Shown here: one piece after another, positions 43,562-52,282 of the stretch
How the letters are laid out: the number at the start of each line of letters is the position of its first letter
Numbering within the stretch: position 1 is the first letter of the stretch
DNA from: an uncultured Anaerolineae bacterium
GTDB taxonomy: Bacteria > Chloroflexota > Anaerolineae > Anaerolineales > Villigracilaceae
Direction of reading: 5' to 3'
DNA: 64,000 bases
Assembly (NCBI GenBank): GCA_903838415.1
Contig: CAILYI010000056.1
Coordinates: 1-64,000, forward strand
Program-made: the position numbers and the translations under genes
Notes under the pieces: model-generated
The model's input: only the letters and a program-made list of their open reading frames with translations
Told to the model about the DNA's origin: nothing
The model's database searches: none

Positions 43562-44122
43562 CTACGCTTTTTCCGCGCCGAGCCTGGAGATGACTTCTTC
43601 GGTCGTCATCAGCGTGCCGTATGATTTGAAGGCCGCCAGGAAGGCGGCATGGACGTGCGCCGCCGGGACGGTTGTTTCGCCATAAGTCAGGGCGCGCGTG
43701 GCGCAGGCGTCGTCGACGATGATGATCTGAAAGCCGTAATCCGCCGCGGCGCGGACCGTGGCGTCGACGCACATGTGGGTCATCATGCCGCAGATGACCA
43801 GGCGCTCGATCTGCCAGCTTTTGAGCATTTCCAGTAAATCAGTTTCTCGAAAGCTGTTGGGGTATTGTTTGTGGACGATGGGTTCGCCTTCGAAATGCAC
43901 CACGCTGTCGTGGATGCGAATGCCATCGGTGCCGGGGATGAAAAACGTCGCGCCAGGTTTGCGGGATTCATGCTGGATGTGAATGTGTTGCCCGCCATGT
44001 TCGCGGAAGCATTGCAGCAGTGCACCGGCTTTTTTCCCGGCTTCGATGGCGCCTTCCAGCTCCATTTTGCCACCGGGGAAGTAGTCATTCTGGATGTCGA
44101 TTACGAGTAAAGCTGTTTTCAT
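43562..44122 (-). CDS. Isochorismatase-like cysteine hydrolase
   Basis: The product is about 186 residues from ATG 44122, where GGAG lies six bases upstream; an in-frame ATG at 44137 is an alternative. The catalytic Asp is in LLVIDIQNDYFPGG, and the Cys nucleophile in ICGMMTHMCVDATVRAA. DDACATRAL near the C-terminus is typical of the family. Members cleave amides or enol ethers such as nicotinamide or isochorismate; the substrate here is not determined. TATAAT is present about 30 bases before the start. Confidence 0.85.
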   Translation of the reverse strand: MKTALLVIDIQNDYFPGGKMELEGAIEAGKKAGALLQCFREHGGQHIHIQHESRKPGATFFIPGTDGIRIHDSVVHFEGEPIVHKQYPNSFRETDLLEMLKSWQIERLVICGMMTHMCVDATVRAAADYGFQIIIVDDACATRALTYGETTVPAAHVHAAFLAAFKSYGTLMTTEEVISRLGAEKA

Positions 44123-44205
44123 GGATAGCTCCGTCATCTGTCAGTTTGTGTCCGGCTATTATACGCTTTCTTGATCGGGGAGTGTTTCATCACAATAGCT
44201 ACGCC

Positions 44206-44268
44206 AGCTTTTTGAAAGCCTCGGTTAGCTTTTCAAATTCATCAGTTGACTTTTTGAAAACCTGAGGC
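44206..44268. repeat. 21-bp tandem repeat array (3 units)
   Basis: Three contiguous imperfect 21-bp units lie at 44206-44226, 44227-44247 and 44248-44268, each with an RSCTTTTYRAA core. Unit 1 holds the dyad GCTTT-TTG-AAAGC. On the minus strand they read as amphipathic heptads (VFKKSTD, EFEKLTE, AFKKLA) in a frame of about 25 codons just beyond the stop of the membrane protein gene. Confidence 0.7.
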
Positions 44269-44285
44269 AGGATTTCCCCGGCCAA

Positions 44286-46169
44286 TCAATAAAAGCCCTG
44301 GTATTTGAAGATAAAAAAGGTGGTGAGCAGTTGCAGGGCAATGAGCCAATACAGCCAGCTGGAATGCTTGGTAAAGACCCTATCCAACAAGTCGATCTCG
44401 AAAATGGCGGCGAGCGGCAGCAGGAACAACCACAGGCGGGCGGTTTCGCTGCGGGTCTGTCCAACCACGTTCAAAACGAGAAACATGCCCAGGTAGGATA
44501 TGGTCACCCAATCCAGCCGGGTGATCTGTTTACGGATTATTGCGGACAGGCTGCGCGCAAAGGCAATCAACAACATAAACAGGGTTGGAAACCCGGCGCC
44601 CAGGCCAAAATCAAGGTTATTGAGCAGAATGGTGGCCGGTAAAAAAGCCAATCCGTCTGGGTAAGCCTTGGCGCGCCGGTGCGACTCGAGCGCTTGAAAG
44701 TAGCGCGCCAGGGCGTCGTAACCCAGCAGGGCTGAAAACGCCACGTAAACGATGGCCAGCCCAAGGCCGAGTCCAAGAATCAGCAGGAGATAACGTTTTA
44801 GCGACGGCCAATTCTGGTTGAATAACAAATAATGCAGTCCAATCAACAGGAACACCATGAAAACCGCGGGCAGCAGGGCAAAAGCCATGAATAGGGCCAG
44901 GTAAAGCAAAGCGCCCAGCCCCACCGCCATCCAGAAGTTGCCTTTTTCGGCCAGCAGAATCGCCAGCCAGATCATCAAGGCAAACAGGAAGGGATAGAAA
45001 GTCTGGTCGGGAACCAGCGAAATCAACAGGATGCCGGGGAAAGACAGGAAGGTCAAGAGTGCCAGGTTCTGCCGTTCCACGCCAAGCAAGGTTCTGGATA
45101 AGGCCAAAAGCGGAATCAAGGCCAACGCCGCCAATGCCGGATACACCAGCGTGATGAAAACGGACAGGCGCATGGTTTTGTCCGCCGGGGTTGGATTTGG
45201 CAAATCGCGGGAAGCCAGTTCCTGGGAAGCCCAGTAAGAAAGCAAAAAACCGGGCGCCTTGGTGCCGGTGTAGTTATTGTGGCTGTAGAGGTCTTGATAA
45301 TTCCGAATCTGTTCGAGCGGCGGCGGAGCAGTCGAAACGACATCCGCGTAGACCGAGTAACGCAGCAGATATTGATCGCTCATGCGCGCGAGACCGCCCC
45401 AATCCATCCACATGAAGCCCATTTGGAGCACATACGCCCAAATCATCAGGAGCACAAGTCCGCGCCAGCCGCGCAGCAGGAATTTGGAGAAATAAATCAG
45501 CAGCAGAAACCCAATCAACAGCAGCGGAAAAAGCCATTCGCGGCCTTCAAAACTGCGTGGATGGAAGGCAAAAAACCAGCCTGACAGCCGAGAATAGACC
45601 GTCAGTTGGAGCGATAAAATCGTCCAATGGAAAACGGACAGGCCCAGCACGCCCGCCGAAATAAAAAACCGTCCCAACAGAACCGGATTCCAGAAATCCC
45701 CGCACCGATAAGCGGACCGGTAAGTAGCCGCCAGGAAAACTATCGCCTGCAGGAAAATCAGGAAGCCCCAGCCGAGCATAAACCTGAGTCGCGCCAACAA
45801 AACCAGCAAAGTTCCCAGGTCCGGGCGGAATAGACTGAAAGCAAGCGGGAGCAAAGCTGCCAGGACGAACAGCACGCCCCCCAGCAGCATACTGACCAGC
45901 AAGAGATTGCTGGCTGAAGCCAGGAAGACTTCCAGCCTGGCGACCAGTTTCTCGAACCAGCGCCGGTCCCAGGCGGCCTTGCCGGTCAGCCCCAGGCTCA
46001 GGAAGACACAGCCCAACATCCAGGCCAGCAACAGCAGGCGCGCCTTTGAATAGCCCCACAACCAGGCGTTCCCGGCTTCGGACGGCGTGGAAAACGACAA
46101 CAGGAAGAGAAAAATCCCTTCGATGGTGGTCAACCAGAAAAGCAAAAGGATGGAACGACGATTGAGCAT
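44286..46169 (-). CDS. Polytopic membrane protein, GT-C glycosyltransferase-like
   Basis: The product is about 627 residues from ATG 46169, which follows GAGGG; a TTG at 46199 is in frame but overlaps the upstream gene. At least twelve hydrophobic segments are present. A large loop near residues 265-325 has YADVVSTAPPPLEQI and NNYTGTKAPGFLLSYW, which recall the acidic residue and K-x-P-G motif of GT39/GT83-like transferases. Such enzymes transfer sugars from polyprenyl-phosphate donors outside the membrane. The family assignment is tentative. Confidence 0.65.
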   Translation of the reverse strand: MLNRRSILLLFWLTTIEGIFLFLLSFSTPSEAGNAWLWGYSKARLLLLAWMLGCVFLSLGLTGKAAWDRRWFEKLVARLEVFLASASNLLLVSMLLGGVLFVLAALLPLAFSLFRPDLGTLLVLLARLRFMLGWGFLIFLQAIVFLAATYRSAYRCGDFWNPVLLGRFFISAGVLGLSVFHWTILSLQLTVYSRLSGWFFAFHPRSFEGREWLFPLLLIGFLLLIYFSKFLLRGWRGLVLLMIWAYVLQMGFMWMDWGGLARMSDQYLLRYSVYADVVSTAPPPLEQIRNYQDLYSHNNYTGTKAPGFLLSYWASQELASRDLPNPTPADKTMRLSVFITLVYPALAALALIPLLALSRTLLGVERQNLALLTFLSFPGILLISLVPDQTFYPFLFALMIWLAILLAEKGNFWMAVGLGALLYLALFMAFALLPAVFMVFLLIGLHYLLFNQNWPSLKRYLLLILGLGLGLAIVYVAFSALLGYDALARYFQALESHRRAKAYPDGLAFLPATILLNNLDFGLGAGFPTLFMLLIAFARSLSAIIRKQITRLDWVTISYLGMFLVLNVVGQTRSETARLWLFLLPLAAIFEIDLLDRVFTKHSSWLYWLIALQLLTTFFIFKYQGFY

Positions 46170-46185
46170 CCGGCCCTCGCTGAAT

Positions 46186-46806
46186 TTACTTTCTGCCAAA
46201 GTCTGCGGGGTTTTCGCCCCACATTTCAGTATCCCATTTCAACACTTTGTTCGGGGATTGGTTTTCAGCCAGCCAGGTTTCGGCGCGCGAAATCAAATCG
46301 AACAAAGCCGCGTTTTTGGCCGTCCGCGCCATTTTGGTGCGACATTTTTTGGCTTTGACCCACAGGATGGCGTTTTCCGAATCAGAGTAGAGCGGCCAAT
46401 TGAGCTGTTTCTCCATCAGCCAGGCCAGTCCCTGAACAATGGCCAGGAACTCGCCGACGTTGTTGGTGCCATCCGGATACAGAGCGGATTTGAAGATTGG
46501 TTTGAGCCCGTCCGTTTCGACGCCGCACCACTCCACCGGACCGGGAACGCCCGCACAGGCGGCATCCACGCTGATGGAAGGCGTCTGCGGCCTGGTCAGT
46601 GACATTTTCCATTGCCCGGCGCTGGCGGATTTTCCCTTGTAATCGGCATACACGGCCCGAAAAGCGCTGTCAGCGGTGGATAAACTGTCAAAGGACTTGT
46701 ATTCGGCTCCCGCGTAGGCGGAGACTTGCGCGGAACACTCGTCCCAGGAGGTAAAAACCCCGGTCCGGCGTCCTTTCCAAACCACATAATATTTTTGTTT
46801 TGCCAT
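46186..46806 (-). CDS. Viroplasmin-domain ribonuclease H
   Basis: The product has 206 residues. The N-terminal Caulimovirus viroplasmin-type domain (about 1-50, KYYVVWKGRRTGVFTSWDEC) is the hybrid-binding module seen in RNase H1. The RNase H fold follows with catalytic acids in SVDAAC, NVGEFLAI, YSDSENAI and the C-terminal NPADFG. It removes RNA from RNA-DNA hybrids. The catalytic domain and its acids are complete. TAAAAT lies six bases before the ATG, so the mRNA is probably leaderless. Confidence 0.88.
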   Translation of the reverse strand: MAKQKYYVVWKGRRTGVFTSWDECSAQVSAYAGAEYKSFDSLSTADSAFRAVYADYKGKSASAGQWKMSLTRPQTPSISVDAACAGVPGPVEWCGVETDGLKPIFKSALYPDGTNNVGEFLAIVQGLAWLMEKQLNWPLYSDSENAILWVKAKKCRTKMARTAKNAALFDLISRAETWLAENQSPNKVLKWDTEMWGENPADFGRK

Positions 46807-46812
46807 GGCCCA

Positions 46813-46818
46813 ATTTTA
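46813..46818 (-). promoter_or_regulatory. -10 box of the RNase H gene (leaderless type)
   Basis: TAAAAT on the minus strand is followed by TGGGCC and then ATG 46806, with no ribosome-binding site. Confidence 0.5.
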
Positions 46819-46838
46819 GCCTGATTTGGGGTTTAAAA

Positions 46839-46867
46839 CAAAAGCGCGCGATATACGCGCGCTTTTG
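46839..46867 (-). terminator. Terminator of the DUF2892 gene
   Basis: A perfect 12-bp stem, CAAAAGCGCGCG / CGCGCGCTTTTG, has a 5-base loop and is followed on the minus strand by TTTTAAA. It lies about 20 bases past the gene's stop. Confidence 0.8.
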
Positions 46868-46886
46868 AATATAAAGCTGTTACAGA

Positions 46887-47084
46887 TTACTTTTTGGTGC
46901 CGATGCCCAACATGGCGTAGATCGGGCAAAAACCGATGGCGGCGGTCGCAAACATGACCACACCGAGAACATAGACAACCCACATCCAGACACCACTGGC
47001 CACCCCGGTCAAGCCGAGGACGAAAAGGACAATCCCAAGAACAACACGAGCAACGCGATCCCAGCTGGCTTCATTAAGTTTCAT
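46887..47084 (-). CDS. DUF2892 small inner-membrane protein
   Basis: The product has 65 residues from ATG 47084, preceded by AGGAGA. Two membrane helices (VVLGIVLFVLGLTG and WVVYVLGVVMFATAAIGFCPIY) match the YgaP-like DUF2892 family, including the G-x-C-P-x-Y motif at the second helix end. In some proteins this domain is fused to a rhodanese. It has its own terminator. Confidence 0.85.
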   Translation of the reverse strand: MKLNEASWDRVARVVLGIVLFVLGLTGVASGVWMWVVYVLGVVMFATAAIGFCPIYAMLGIGTKK

Positions 47085-47174
47085 AATCAATCTCCTGTGT
47101 AGATAAATGAATAAGTTACAAGTCCTTTGATGCGGATGCGCACCTTAAAGTTGCGCTTTTTTGAAACCTGTCAA

Positions 47175-47555
47175 TTATCTTGTTTCTTCCGATTGACCGG
47201 AGAGCCAGGCGACAACCAGGATGCCGAGCAAGCCAAAGGACAGGTCGCGCCAATCGGGCGTGCGCGTTGGGAACCAGAATTGACTGAGTTCCTCCAGCGC
47301 GGATAAACAGGCCGTCGCCAACGCTGCCAGCGGCAGTGAAAACGAGAACATTTTTGCCCGGCGCGGAAAAGCGCGGATGCCAATAAACGCCATCAACCCG
47401 TACAGAACGAAATGCCCGACCCAGTCACCGCCGGGGAAGCGATAAATGTCACGGACAGCAGGCGGAATGGCGTCCAGATCAGCAGCAACCGCCACTGAGA
47501 GCATGAACAGGGAAAATGCCAGGGCCAGCCTGCGCCAGGCCGATACCGGCTTCAA
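47175..47555 (-). CDS. VanZ-like membrane protein
   Basis: The product has 126 residues with three to four membrane helices. The VanZ signature appears as a D-x-x-x-H-F region (GGDWVGHFVLYGLMAF) and ALEELSQFWFPTRTPDWRDL. VanZ confers low-level teicoplanin resistance in enterococci, but most homologues have unknown roles. Its start overlaps the stop of the propeller lipoprotein as ATGA. Confidence 0.85.
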   Translation of the reverse strand: MKPVSAWRRLALAFSLFMLSVAVAADLDAIPPAVRDIYRFPGGDWVGHFVLYGLMAFIGIRAFPRRAKMFSFSLPLAALATACLSALEELSQFWFPTRTPDWRDLSFGLLGILVVAWLSGQSEETR

Positions 47556-48805
47556 GGCGCCAGAGTCGGCGCAATTTGAGACCAGGTTGCGCCGCCATCG
47601 CTGGTTTTCCAGAGGGCTACCGCCGTTCCTTCGCCCGCAATCGCCCAGCCCGTTGCGGGATTGACAAAGTCAAATTGGGACACATAGTCCGGTCCGCCCG
47701 CGGATGAATCGAAGTTGAGACTCTCGGGCAGCGTGGTCCAACTGCGCGCGCCGTCAGATGTGGCGCACAAATTCTTTCCGCAGCGCACAATGGCAGCCTG
47801 CATGGAAAGAATTTGAACAGAATCGACCATGGCCCGAGTATTTTCAAGGATCGCCGGGGCCGCGCTCCAGGTCTGGCCGCCATCGTGCGTGACGTAGGTT
47901 GCCAGCACACTGTAGGCCAGGGCGCCATCCGCGCCGTATTTCATGATATTGACCGGTAAAAACCCATCCGCACCAAAAAAGAGCGGGGCTTGGGGCGCCA
48001 CCGAACCGTCAGTGTATTTGGGGTCTGGCAGAGGCAGCTCCAGCTGGGCCCAATGCTGGCCCAGATCAGTCGAAACCGCCAGCCGGACAACGCCAACCGG
48101 ATCGGAGGCCAGATCGCCATACGTTATGACGCTGCGCGCGGCGTCATAGTACAACCAGTCACCACAAATATTACAGAGATGAACCGTTCCAGCGGGCAGG
48201 CCCGGCTCAGGCTGGGGCGCCGTGATCAGAATCGGCGTCCAGGTTGCGCCGCCATCGTGCGTCTGGAACAGGTTGAAATAGGCATTGCCCGCCCCCACTC
48301 CGACCGTCCTCGCCACGCCATCTGACGGCGTGCTGAACTGATAGGTCGCATTTTGCGCAGCTTCAGCCTGCGGCAGCGACAGCGCATCCCAGCTTTGACC
48401 GCCATCATTGGTATGAAGCAGTGACCCGGCATTACTGGTCGAATCGAAAACCGGAAGCCAGGCATTTTGCGAATCGAGAAAATATCCGCTATAGGGGCTG
48501 GGAGCCTGTCCCTGAGGGGAAACATCCCGCCAGGTTTTGCCGCCATCCGCGGTGCGCAGCAGACGATAGGTGTTTTCCGCGACAGCTTCCCAGCCCCAGC
48601 CCTGGGCGGCATCCAGCATGTCGATTTTGGAAATCCTGACAGCCGGGCCGGGAACTGCGGTTTCGGTCGGCGGCAGGCTGGTAACAGTCGCGATCGGAGG
48701 AATTGGCGTCTCAACAGCGGGCGCGCTTGCGATGGATGGCAAATTACAAGCTGTCAGAAATCCAATCAGCAGACCGAGCAATCCTAAACGGAATATTTTT
48801 TTCAC
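47552..48805 (-). CDS. Asp-box (YCF48/BNR-type) beta-propeller lipoprotein A
   Basis: The product has 417 residues. The lipobox is FLTAC (Cys at about residue 20), followed by a short Pro/Thr spacer. Seven Asp-box blades are visible as S/T-x-D-G-G-x-T-W variants: RTADGGKTW, HTNDGGQSW, QTHDGGATW, STDLGQHW, THDGGQTW, TSDGARSW and KTSDGGATW. Such sevenfold propellers resemble the YCF48 photosystem II assembly factor and sortilins, and usually bind proteins or glycans. There is no hydrolase signature. A second paralogue lies at 49879-51063. Confidence 0.85.
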   Translation of the reverse strand: MKKIFRLGLLGLLIGFLTACNLPSIASAPAVETPIPPIATVTSLPPTETAVPGPAVRISKIDMLDAAQGWGWEAVAENTYRLLRTADGGKTWRDVSPQGQAPSPYSGYFLDSQNAWLPVFDSTSNAGSLLHTNDGGQSWDALSLPQAEAAQNATYQFSTPSDGVARTVGVGAGNAYFNLFQTHDGGATWTPILITAPQPEPGLPAGTVHLCNICGDWLYYDAARSVITYGDLASDPVGVVRLAVSTDLGQHWAQLELPLPDPKYTDGSVAPQAPLFFGADGFLPVNIMKYGADGALAYSVLATYVTHDGGQTWSAAPAILENTRAMVDSVQILSMQAAIVRCGKNLCATSDGARSWTTLPESLNFDSSAGGPDYVSQFDFVNPATGWAIAGEGTAVALWKTSDGGATWSQIAPTLAP

Positions 48806-48843
48806 AGAGCCTTCTTTTTATTAGTGCGACTGGTTGTCGCGCG

Positions 48844-49809
48844 TTACTTGATCACTACAAAGACGGTGTTCAAAGCCAAAATCGAGCCGTCCGCCGCGCT
48901 GAGATCAGAGATTTCAACCCGAATCGGACCCTTGAAACCAGCCACGCTGAAATCAAGCGGCAGCTCGAAAGTTCCGGGGCCGCCCATTTCATCCGCGCTG
49001 ACGAGAAAACCGGCCTGGGCCACCGGCTCTTTTCTTCCCTGCAGGAAAACCTGGTAAACGAGGTTATTTTCAAACGGAGAAATCGTCACGCCGCCCTTGA
49101 TGACAAACGCGCCGCTGATTTGATCACCATCGACCGGCGCATCGATCGAGATAATGCGTTCGTCGCCAGCCGACGTTTTGGTGCTGAATCGCGCCAGGAC
49201 GAGTTCATTCTCCAGCAGCCGGTAATTTCGCGTGGAGGGCGTCGCCGGGCAGCACATCGGTTCATTGATGCCGTGAATGATCGCATCCAGGAAAATTTCG
49301 CCGTTTTCGATGGCAATTTTATTGATTTTTGGACGGTCATCGACCGGCGCGGCCGGGCCCTGGACGGGCTGTCCATTTTGGTTGAGGATGGCGATAACGG
49401 AAACAAAAACCCCGGAGCCGCCACCGTTTTCCGCCAAAAGAATGGCCGCATCACCCAGCCCATCGCCGTTTAAATCACCAAACGCCACCTGATCGAGCAG
49501 CTGGGCGAACATATAATCTGCACCCGAACCTTGCTCATACTTACCATCCACCAATTTGACGGTATGCCCATAAAACGGGAGCTTGTATTCCGCGTTTTTG
49601 AGCTGCGCGAGGGACAGCGCCGAACCGTCAGGCGTGGAATAAGCTGTCGGCGAAAGCGGGATGGAGGTCAGTGTAACCGGGATGATGAGCGGGGTGCTGG
49701 TAGCCGCCACGTTTGGCGGAGTCAAGGATAAGGGCGGCGGGTTAAAATCCAAGGAACAGGCCAGTGAGGCCAACAGTAGCACGATCAGGATTACCGCCAG
49801 GTGTTTCAT
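48844..49809 (-). CDS. Gmad2-domain lipoprotein
   Basis: The product has 321 residues from ATG 49809. The signal is LLLASLAC. A Thr/Pro spacer follows, then a domain with DQVAFGDLNGDGLGDAAIL, which has FG-GAP-like or Ca-binding features. The C-terminal 95 residues (from ISIDAPVDGDQISGAF) match the Gmad2 immunoglobulin-like domain found in spore-germination and surface lipoproteins. It stands between the two propeller lipoproteins, suggesting one surface complex. Confidence 0.78.
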   Translation of the reverse strand: MKHLAVILIVLLLASLACSLDFNPPPLSLTPPNVAATSTPLIIPVTLTSIPLSPTAYSTPDGSALSLAQLKNAEYKLPFYGHTVKLVDGKYEQGSGADYMFAQLLDQVAFGDLNGDGLGDAAILLAENGGGSGVFVSVIAILNQNGQPVQGPAAPVDDRPKINKIAIENGEIFLDAIIHGINEPMCCPATPSTRNYRLLENELVLARFSTKTSAGDERIISIDAPVDGDQISGAFVIKGGVTISPFENNLVYQVFLQGRKEPVAQAGFLVSADEMGGPGTFELPLDFSVAGFKGPIRVEISDLSAADGSILALNTVFVVIK

Positions 49810-49831
49810 AAGTATTTTCTCCCAAATTGAC

Positions 49832-49860
49832 AAAAAGCCGCTCCAAAGAGACGGCTTTTT
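49832..49860 (-). terminator. Terminator after propeller lipoprotein B
   Basis: Stem AAAAAGCCG / CGGCTTTTT with an 11-base loop, 18 bases past the stop of the minus-strand gene. The A-rich left flank gives a U-run on minus, and the T-run also serves plus. Confidence 0.8.
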
Positions 49861-49878
49861 GGGATAAAAAGTTCCACG

Positions 49879-51063
49879 TTATGGGTTGACGATGACCCAG
49901 GTGCCGCCGCCGTCGTGACTGCTGTACAGGCGCACCCTGTTTTTGGCGTCAGCGGTCAGCAGCCAGCCGGTGGTGGCATCGATAAAATTGATGTCGATGG
50001 CGCGCTCGGAACGGCTGAAGGCGACCGGCATCAACAACCAGGTTTGCGCGCCGTCCGTGGTGCTGTACAAACCGCGTTTGCCCCAGGCCCAACCCGTTTT
50101 CGCGTCGAAAAAGGTATAAGCGCCGCCATCCGGGATGGGTGCGCCGGGCGTCCAGGTTGTGCCGCTGTCATGGGTGGTATAAAAAATGCGGTTGGAGGCG
50201 CTTTTATCGGGCAAGGAAAAGTCGATCGGCAAAAAGCCATCGATCTGATTACGCTTGATGAAGAAAGGCTGCAAAACTTTTACATTAAACGCGCCGGGAT
50301 TTTCAGGTAAGGGCAGTTCCTGCAATTTCCAGGTGCGGCCTGAATCTTCCGTGCGGTAAAACAAAATCTGGCCCAGGTTCTGCGTTGCGACGCTGGTCCA
50401 GCCGATGCTGTAATCGACAAATGAAACGCCATTTTTCATCCCGGCGGCAGGTAGATTTCCTTCCGTCTGGGGCTCGTCGTGGTTGAAAACCTGGGTCCAG
50501 GTCAGGCCACGATCGAGAGTCTGATAAATGGCGATCGACATATTTTCCGCATCGACCCTGAGAACCTGGTAGGCAAAGCCAACGTTATCATCCACAAAAT
50601 AAAGACTGGCATGGATGAACGGCACGACGATGGTCTGCCAGGTTCCGCCGCCGTCGAAGGTCGATAGGAATTGCCCGCCCAATCCATCCGCGGCGGGCGC
50701 CTGCACAAAAGCGATCTTTTCGCTAAAGAAAGCAAAGTTGGTCAGAGCGCTGACGGTTACACCCGGAATCGGCACCGAAAACCAGCGGATGCCGCCATCA
50801 TGGGTCAACAGCAGGGAATCGCTGATCACCCCCCAGCCGTCCAGCGTGGTAAACATGTGAATGGACGAGAGCGGCGGCCCGTTGGGCGAATTGAGCGGCG
50901 GAATGGGTGTGCTGGTGGGAACCTGCGTGGCTGTCGGCGGAATAGGCGTCAGCGTGGCGGTTGGGATGGGAGTGGGCGGCGGGGGTGTGGCAGCTTGCAG
51001 CTGACATGCCACCAAACCGGTCAGCAGGAGCAAAATCAGCATCATTGCAAACGTTTTTTTCAC
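49879..51063 (-). CDS. Asp-box (YCF48/BNR-type) beta-propeller lipoprotein B
   Basis: The product has 394 residues from GTG 51063, with AAGGAGG five bases before it. The lipobox is GLVAC, followed by a Pro/Thr spacer (about 20-50). Seven Asp-boxes are seen: LTHDGGIRW, STFDGGGTW, QTLDRGLTW, RTEDSGRTW, TTHDSGTTW, STTDGAQTW and SSHDGGGTW. It is a paralogue of the protein at 47552-48805 and shares its architecture. The thiolase gene upstream ends 10 bases before its GTG, so the two may be cotranscribed. Confidence 0.85.
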   Translation of the reverse strand: MKKTFAMMLILLLLTGLVACQLQAATPPPPTPIPTATLTPIPPTATQVPTSTPIPPLNSPNGPPLSSIHMFTTLDGWGVISDSLLLTHDGGIRWFSVPIPGVTVSALTNFAFFSEKIAFVQAPAADGLGGQFLSTFDGGGTWQTIVVPFIHASLYFVDDNVGFAYQVLRVDAENMSIAIYQTLDRGLTWTQVFNHDEPQTEGNLPAAGMKNGVSFVDYSIGWTSVATQNLGQILFYRTEDSGRTWKLQELPLPENPGAFNVKVLQPFFIKRNQIDGFLPIDFSLPDKSASNRIFYTTHDSGTTWTPGAPIPDGGAYTFFDAKTGWAWGKRGLYSTTDGAQTWLLMPVAFSRSERAIDINFIDATTGWLLTADAKNRVRLYSSHDGGGTWVIVNP

Positions 51064-51073
51064 AGCAGCCTCC

Positions 51074-52282
51074 TTACAGGGTTTCAACAATCGTCGCCTC
51101 GCCCTGGCCAACGCCCACGCAGAGCGTCGCCAGACCATAACGGACGTTGCCGCAACGGCGCATTTCGTGGAGTAAGGTTGTCAGAATCCGCGCGCCCGAA
51201 CAGCCCAGCGGATGCTCCAGCGCAATCGCGCCGCCGTTGACATTGACGATCGACTCAGCCAAAGCGAGGTCTTCCAGCACTGCAAGCGATTGCACCGCGA
51301 AAGCCTCGTTCAATTCCACCAGGCCGAGATCTGCCACCGTTAAACCGGCGCGCTTCAACGCCTTCTGCGTTGCCGGGACAGGCCCAACGCCCATGATGCG
51401 CGGCTCCACGCCCGCCGAAGCGGATGCGATAACGCGCGCGAGCGGTTTCAGCCCGAGAGATTGAGCTTTTTCGGCGCTCATCAATAAAACTGCGGCAGCG
51501 CCATCGTTCAACCCGGAGGAATTCCCGGCAGTGACGGTGCCGCCATCCTTACGGAAGGCCGGTTTCAGTCGAGCCAGGCTTTCCATGGTGGTATCACGGC
51601 GCGGGCGCTCGTCGGTTGTCACCATCAGCGGCTCGCCTTTTTTCTGCGGAACCGCCACCGGCAGGATTTCATCCGCAAATTTTCCGCCATCGATGGCCGC
51701 AATTGCTTTCTGATGCGAGGCAACGGCAAAGGCATCCTGCTTCTCGCGCGTCAGGTGCGGACGGCCCACGGCGATGTTTTCGGCAGTCTCCCCCATCGTA
51801 TCCGTGCCGTGCATTTCCTTCATTTTGGGGTTGGGATACCGCCAACCGAGGGCGGTATCGTAGGCGGTCAGGTTGCCAAAGCTGAAGCCTTCTTCCGCTT
51901 TCGGCAGGGAATACGGCGCCCGCGACATCGATTCGACGCCGCCCGCGATGTAAATCTCACCATCCCCGGCGCGGATGGAACGCGCCGCGATATTGACCGC
52001 GTTCAGCCCTGAAGCGCACAGCCGGTTGACCGTCACCCCCGGCACACTGACCGGGAACCCGGCCAAAAGCAGCGCCATGCGCGCCACGTTGCGATTATCT
52101 TCCCCGGCCTGGTTGGCACAGCCCAGGTAGACTTCTTCCACCAGCGCCGGGTCGAGCTGGTTGCGCTCTAAAATGGCCTTCAACACCAGCGCAGCCAGGT
52201 CATCGGGCCGGACTTTTGCCAGTGAACCGCCCAACGCTCCAATCGGAGTACGAATGGCATCAACAATAACGACTTCGGTCAC
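51074..52282 (-). CDS. Thiolase (acetyl-CoA C-acyltransferase)
   Basis: The product has 402 residues from a GTG start after GGAGGG. The active-site Cys is in [11 protein letters not shown] (about residue 90), the His in [10 protein letters not shown] and the second Cys in [10 protein letters not shown]. It joins or splits acyl-CoA and acetyl-CoA. The stretch before the catalytic His reads [12 protein letters not shown], with Glu where most thiolases have Gly. The overall pattern, including HPLGCSG, is nearest to 3-oxoadipyl-CoA thiolases and biosynthetic acetyl-CoA acetyltransferases; I cannot separate them. Confidence 0.92.
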   Translation of the reverse strand: MTEVVIVDAIRTPIGALGGSLAKVRPDDLAALVLKAILERNQLDPALVEEVYLGCANQAGEDNRNVARMALLLAGFPVSVPGVTVNRLCASGLNAVNIAARSIRAGDGEIYIAGGVESMSRAPYSLPKAEEGFSFGNLTAYDTALGWRYPNPKMKEMHGTDTMGETAENIAVGRPHLTREKQDAFAVASHQKAIAAIDGGKFADEILPVAVPQKKGEPLMVTTDERPRRDTTMESLARLKPAFRKDGGTVTAGNSSGLNDGAAAVLLMSAEKAQSLGLKPLARVIASASAGVEPRIMGVGPVPATQKALKRAGLTVADLGLVELNEAFAVQSLAVLEDLALAESIVNVNGGAIALEHPLGCSGARILTTLLHEMRRCGNVRYGLATLCVGVGQGEATIVETL

